Source of the DNA: Clostridiales bacterium
GTDB lineage: Bacteria; Bacillota; Clostridia; Christensenellales; Aristaeellaceae
NCBI GenBank assembly: GCA_004556395.1
Contig: SFHK01000088.1
Location: 1-7,319, forward strand
Reading direction: 5' to 3'
Length of the DNA: 7,319 bases
The translations under genes and the position numbers were made by a program. Below are positions 5,855-7,319 of this stretch, in pieces (position 1 is the first letter of the stretch; the number at the start of each line of letters is the position of its first letter). The notes beneath the pieces are model-generated. The model did no database searches. It saw nothing but the letters and a program-made list of their open reading frames with translations, and was not told the DNA's origin.

Positions 5855-6517
5855 ATGGAAGAATTTTTGCCCGTGATCGCTTCGTCCCCGCTCTTCTCCG
5901 GCGTTTCGGAAAACGAGCTCACGGCGATGCTTTCCTGTCTCGGCACGAGAACGGAGCGCTTCCCGAAGGACGCGTTCCTGCTGCGCGCCGGCGATATGGC
6001 GGACTCCGTCGGGCTTGTGCTGTCGGGCAGCGTGCTGGTCATCCAGGAGGACGTATGGGGCAACCGCAACATTCTTTCCAAGGTCGGCCCGGGACAGACC
6101 TTCGCCGTCGCGTTCGCCTGCGCGCCCGGCTCGGCGCTGAACGTGAGCGTTTCGGCGGAAATGCCCACTACGGCGATGTTTCTGAACGTGAAGCGCGTGC
6201 TGACCGTATGCCCGTCCGCCTGCGAACACCATAGCCGCATCATCCGCAACCTGCTCGGCGAGCTCGCGGAGAAGAACCTGCGCTTCAGCGAAAAGCTCAC
6301 GCACATGGGACAGCGCACGACGCGGGCGAAGCTGCTCTCCTATTTCTCCGCCGAGGCGCAGAAGCGCGGAACGTACGAATTCGACGTCCCCTTCTCAAGA
6401 CAGCAGCTCGCGGACTACCTCGCGGTGGAGCGCAGCGGCCTGTCCCTCGAGCTCGGAAAGCTGCGCGACGAAGGGCTGATCGAGTTTCACAAGAGCCATT
6501 TCGTTTTGAAGGTATAG
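5855..6517 (+). CDS. Crp/Fnr-family transcriptional regulator
   Basis: The 220-residue product has an N-terminal cyclic-nucleotide-binding-like beta barrel (about 12-125), a dimerisation helix (about 126-150) and a C-terminal winged helix-turn-helix (about 179-210) with FSRQQLADYLAVERS followed by LRDEGLIEF, the Crp-type DNA-recognition region. The Arg-Ser-Ala cAMP contact of E. coli Crp is not evident, and the N-terminal Cys cluster of Fnr is absent. Cys89 (ACAPG) and Cys119/Cys123 (CPSAC) are present, as I recall from related clostridial regulators; they may form a redox, heme or metal sensor. The start at 5855 has GGAAGGGG 6 bases upstream; a longer frame from 5531 would run antisense through the iron-sulfur gene. 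The gene is divergent from that gene and shares its promoter region. Clostridial members of this type, such as HcpR, respond to nitrosative or oxidative stress; this assignment is inference, and no hcp gene is in the window. Confidence 0.9.
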   Translation: MEEFLPVIASSPLFSGVSENELTAMLSCLGTRTERFPKDAFLLRAGDMADSVGLVLSGSVLVIQEDVWGNRNILSKVGPGQTFAVAFACAPGSALNVSVSAEMPTTAMFLNVKRVLTVCPSACEHHSRIIRNLLGELAEKNLRFSEKLTHMGQRTTRAKLLSYFSAEAQKRGTYEFDVPFSRQQLADYLAVERSGLSLELGKLRDEGLIEFHKSHFVLKV

Positions 6518-6545
6518 CGGAAGAACTCGATTTCAATCTTTCCGC
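6517..6545 (+). terminator. Possible weak terminator of the regulator gene
   Basis: GCGGAAGA at the stop codon can pair with TCTTTCCGC downstream with one bulged base and a loop of about 12 bases. There is no T-tract, so it may be only an mRNA-end structure. Confidence 0.3.
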
Positions 6546-6571
6546 AAAGGCCATGTTTTACCGAAAAACGC

Positions 6572-6600
6572 TTGACAAAGGTAAAGACGGAGACTATAAT
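6572..6600 (+). promoter_or_regulatory. Consensus promoter of the tRNA-Ser gene
   Basis: TTGACA (6572-6577) and TATAAT (6595-6600) are both perfect consensus hexamers with the ideal 17-bp spacing. Transcription would begin near 6607, about 18 bases before the mature tRNA. Such a promoter fits a strongly expressed stable RNA. Confidence 0.93.
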
Positions 6601-6624
6601 AATCAAGCGCTTGTTCGCACGCAT

Positions 6625-6710
6625 GGAAGCGTATCGAAGTGGTCATAACGGCCCTGACTCGAAATCAGGTGACGGGCAACCGTCCGTGGGTTCGAATCCC
6701 ACCGCTTCCG
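6625..6710 (+). tRNA. tRNA-Ser with anticodon CGA
   Basis: The 86-base gene folds into a class II tRNA. The acceptor stem is GGAAGCG (6625-6631) with CGCTTCC (6703-6709) and discriminator G6710. The anticodon arm is CCTGA, loop CTCGAAA and TCAGG (6653-6669), giving anticodon CGA at 6660-6662, which reads the serine codon UCG. The long variable arm GACGG-GCAA-CCGTC and the T arm GTGGG-TTCGAAT-CCCAC (6686-6702) are intact. The 3' CCA is not encoded and must be added after transcription. It is a single tRNA unit with its own promoter and terminator. Confidence 0.96.
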
Positions 6711-6715
6711 CTTAT

Positions 6716-6745
6716 CCGTCTGGATTGATGTCCGGACGGTTTTTT
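6716..6745 (+). terminator. Intrinsic terminator of tRNA-Ser
   Basis: A 9-bp stem (6716-6724 with 6731-6739, one G-T wobble) and 6-base loop are followed by six T residues, starting 6 bases after the mature tRNA end. Confidence 0.93.
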
Positions 6746-6878
6746 GTTGAGCCGGTCGCGGCACTCGACGCACGCGCGCGAAACAGCCACGAAAACCCGT
6801 AATCAGACGCTTGATAAAATCGGCAGCCAGCGAAAAAAGAGCCGCGCATTTGTCGGTGAAAATCGATCAATTTTCCCT

Positions 6879-6903
6879 CCGGCGCGTTAAAACGCCGGTT
6901 TTT
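6879..6903 (+). terminator. Orphan intrinsic terminator
   Basis: CCGGCG (6879-6884) pairs with CGCCGG (6893-6898) across an 8-base loop, followed by TTTTT. No open frame lies between the tRNA terminator and this site, so it may end a short non-coding transcript or catch read-through. A plausible promoter for such an RNA was not found. Confidence 0.6.
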
Positions 6904-6928
6904 CCTATCCTTTCGGGCAAAAAAGAGA

Positions 6929-6934
6929 TATAAT
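6929..6934 (+). promoter_or_regulatory. Isolated TATAAT -10-like element
   Basis: A perfect TATAAT occurs here, but the 17-bp-spaced -35 position reads TATCCT and there is no TG extension. No convincing gene follows before the repeat region, so it may be fortuitous or drive an unidentified transcript. Confidence 0.25.
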
Positions 6935-6979
6935 GTGAGTAGTTGTCAGGAAAAAAACGCGCGCTCTATCCCGCCCTGC

Positions 6980-7140
6980 CGATGACAAAACCTCACCGAC
7001 AGAACGCCTTCGAACCCGTTTCAACGGCAACAACCCACGCCGCCAGAACGATTTCGAGCCCGCTCCGACGGCAAAAAAACCATCATCAGAACCGCCCCAC
7101 CGGTTCCGTCGCTGACAAACCTTCACCGATAGAACAGCCC
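6980..7140 (-). repeat. Degenerate short repeats related to the left-end repeat family
   Basis: Two near copies of GACAAACCTTCACCGATAGA (around 6982-7004 and 7112-7134) and two of TTCGAACCCGTTTCAACGG (around 7008 and 7049) are interleaved. Read on the minus strand they resemble the 5' part of the left-end repeat unit, for example the region 170-205. The stretch is non-coding and looks like decayed repeat copies. No gene is seen from 6746 to 7319 apart from these elements. Confidence 0.55.
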
Positions 7141-7236
7141 CCGGAGGAGAGCGCGAGAGGGGCGTTCCCCTCTCGCACCCCGTCCCCGAGGGGGTGTAGG
7201 GGAGCAGAGCGCCCCACGCTCCGCGTCGTCGGAAAC
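7141..7236 (-). repeat. Inverted copy of the left-end structured repeat
   Basis: The reverse complement matches the core of the units at 1-466, including the GC-rich core, the CCCCCTCGGG segment and the hairpin. The hairpin (7153-7176) has 10-bp arms GCGAGAGGGG and CCCCTCTCGC around a 4-base loop. Its tenth pair is G-C where the unit at 101-124 has T-A, a change on both arms that preserves pairing. The copy lies in the opposite orientation to the array at the left end. Confidence 0.88.
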
Positions 7237-7319
7237 GAGAGCGCTCGATAGCCCAGCGTTCCTCATTCTGCTGGAAACCGGATTTTCCGTCAGCTCAGCT
7301 CAAACGGCTTTGCTGAAAA

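Noticed and set aside
5765..6304. N-terminal extension of the iron-sulfur protein to 6304
   Set aside because: This part runs antisense to the regulator gene, has low-complexity composition, and crosses the divergent promoter. A start at 5764 opens directly into the ferredoxin domain.
6905..7251. Open frames on both strands in the right-end region
   Set aside because: They lie in degenerate repeats, lack ribosome binding sites and show no protein-like conservation signature.

Overview
The window looks like chromosomal DNA from a GC-rich member of the Bacillota, probably class Clostridia. The support is the mix of genes: a BspA-type leucine-rich-repeat protein, a bacterial AsnA, a Crp/Fnr regulator divergent from a ferredoxin-like protein, and an A+T-richer GNAT gene and small membrane-protein gene embedded in GC-rich DNA. 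Sigma-70-type promoters, strong Shine-Dalgarno sites and intrinsic terminators fit as well. The genus cannot be named from sequence alone.

Layout. Bases 1-466 are three tandem copies of a 154-158 bp GC-rich repeat with a strong internal hairpin. A leucine-rich-repeat membrane-anchored protein (542-2296, +) follows directly and ends at an intrinsic terminator. Next comes a decayed fragment of the 3' end of asnA together with its terminator (about 2350-2569). A minus-strand GNAT acetyltransferase (2607-3050) is followed by complete asnA on the plus strand (3264-4274) with its own promoter and terminator. A minus-strand four-helix membrane protein of unknown function lies at 4488-4856. A minus-strand 4Fe-4S cysteine-rich protein (5048-5764) is divergent from a Crp/Fnr-family regulator (5855-6517, +). 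A tRNA-Ser(CGA) gene with a consensus promoter and terminator lies at 6572-6745. The last 570 bases hold no convincing gene, only an orphan terminator and inverted, partly degenerate copies of the repeat seen at the left end.

How the parts relate. Most genes are single-cistron units with their own promoter or terminator. The clearest functional pair is the regulator and the divergent iron-sulfur gene. They share a 59-bp upstream region in which the -10 elements of the two strands overlap in a palindrome. A second inverted repeat lies exactly where a class II activator would sit for the iron-sulfur gene, and inside the 5' leader of the regulator. The two A+T-rich minus-strand genes (GNAT and membrane protein) encode unrelated proteins but share a roughly 65-bp promoter segment. 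Each also sits just downstream of a copy of the asnA 3' end and terminator. This points to a locus built by duplication followed by gene replacement or insertion.

No CRISPR array, transposase, phage gene or recognisable defence system is present. The most unusual features are the structured repeat family at both ends in opposite orientations, the duplicated asnA tail with paired promoter modules, and the putative redox or nitrosative-stress regulatory pair.
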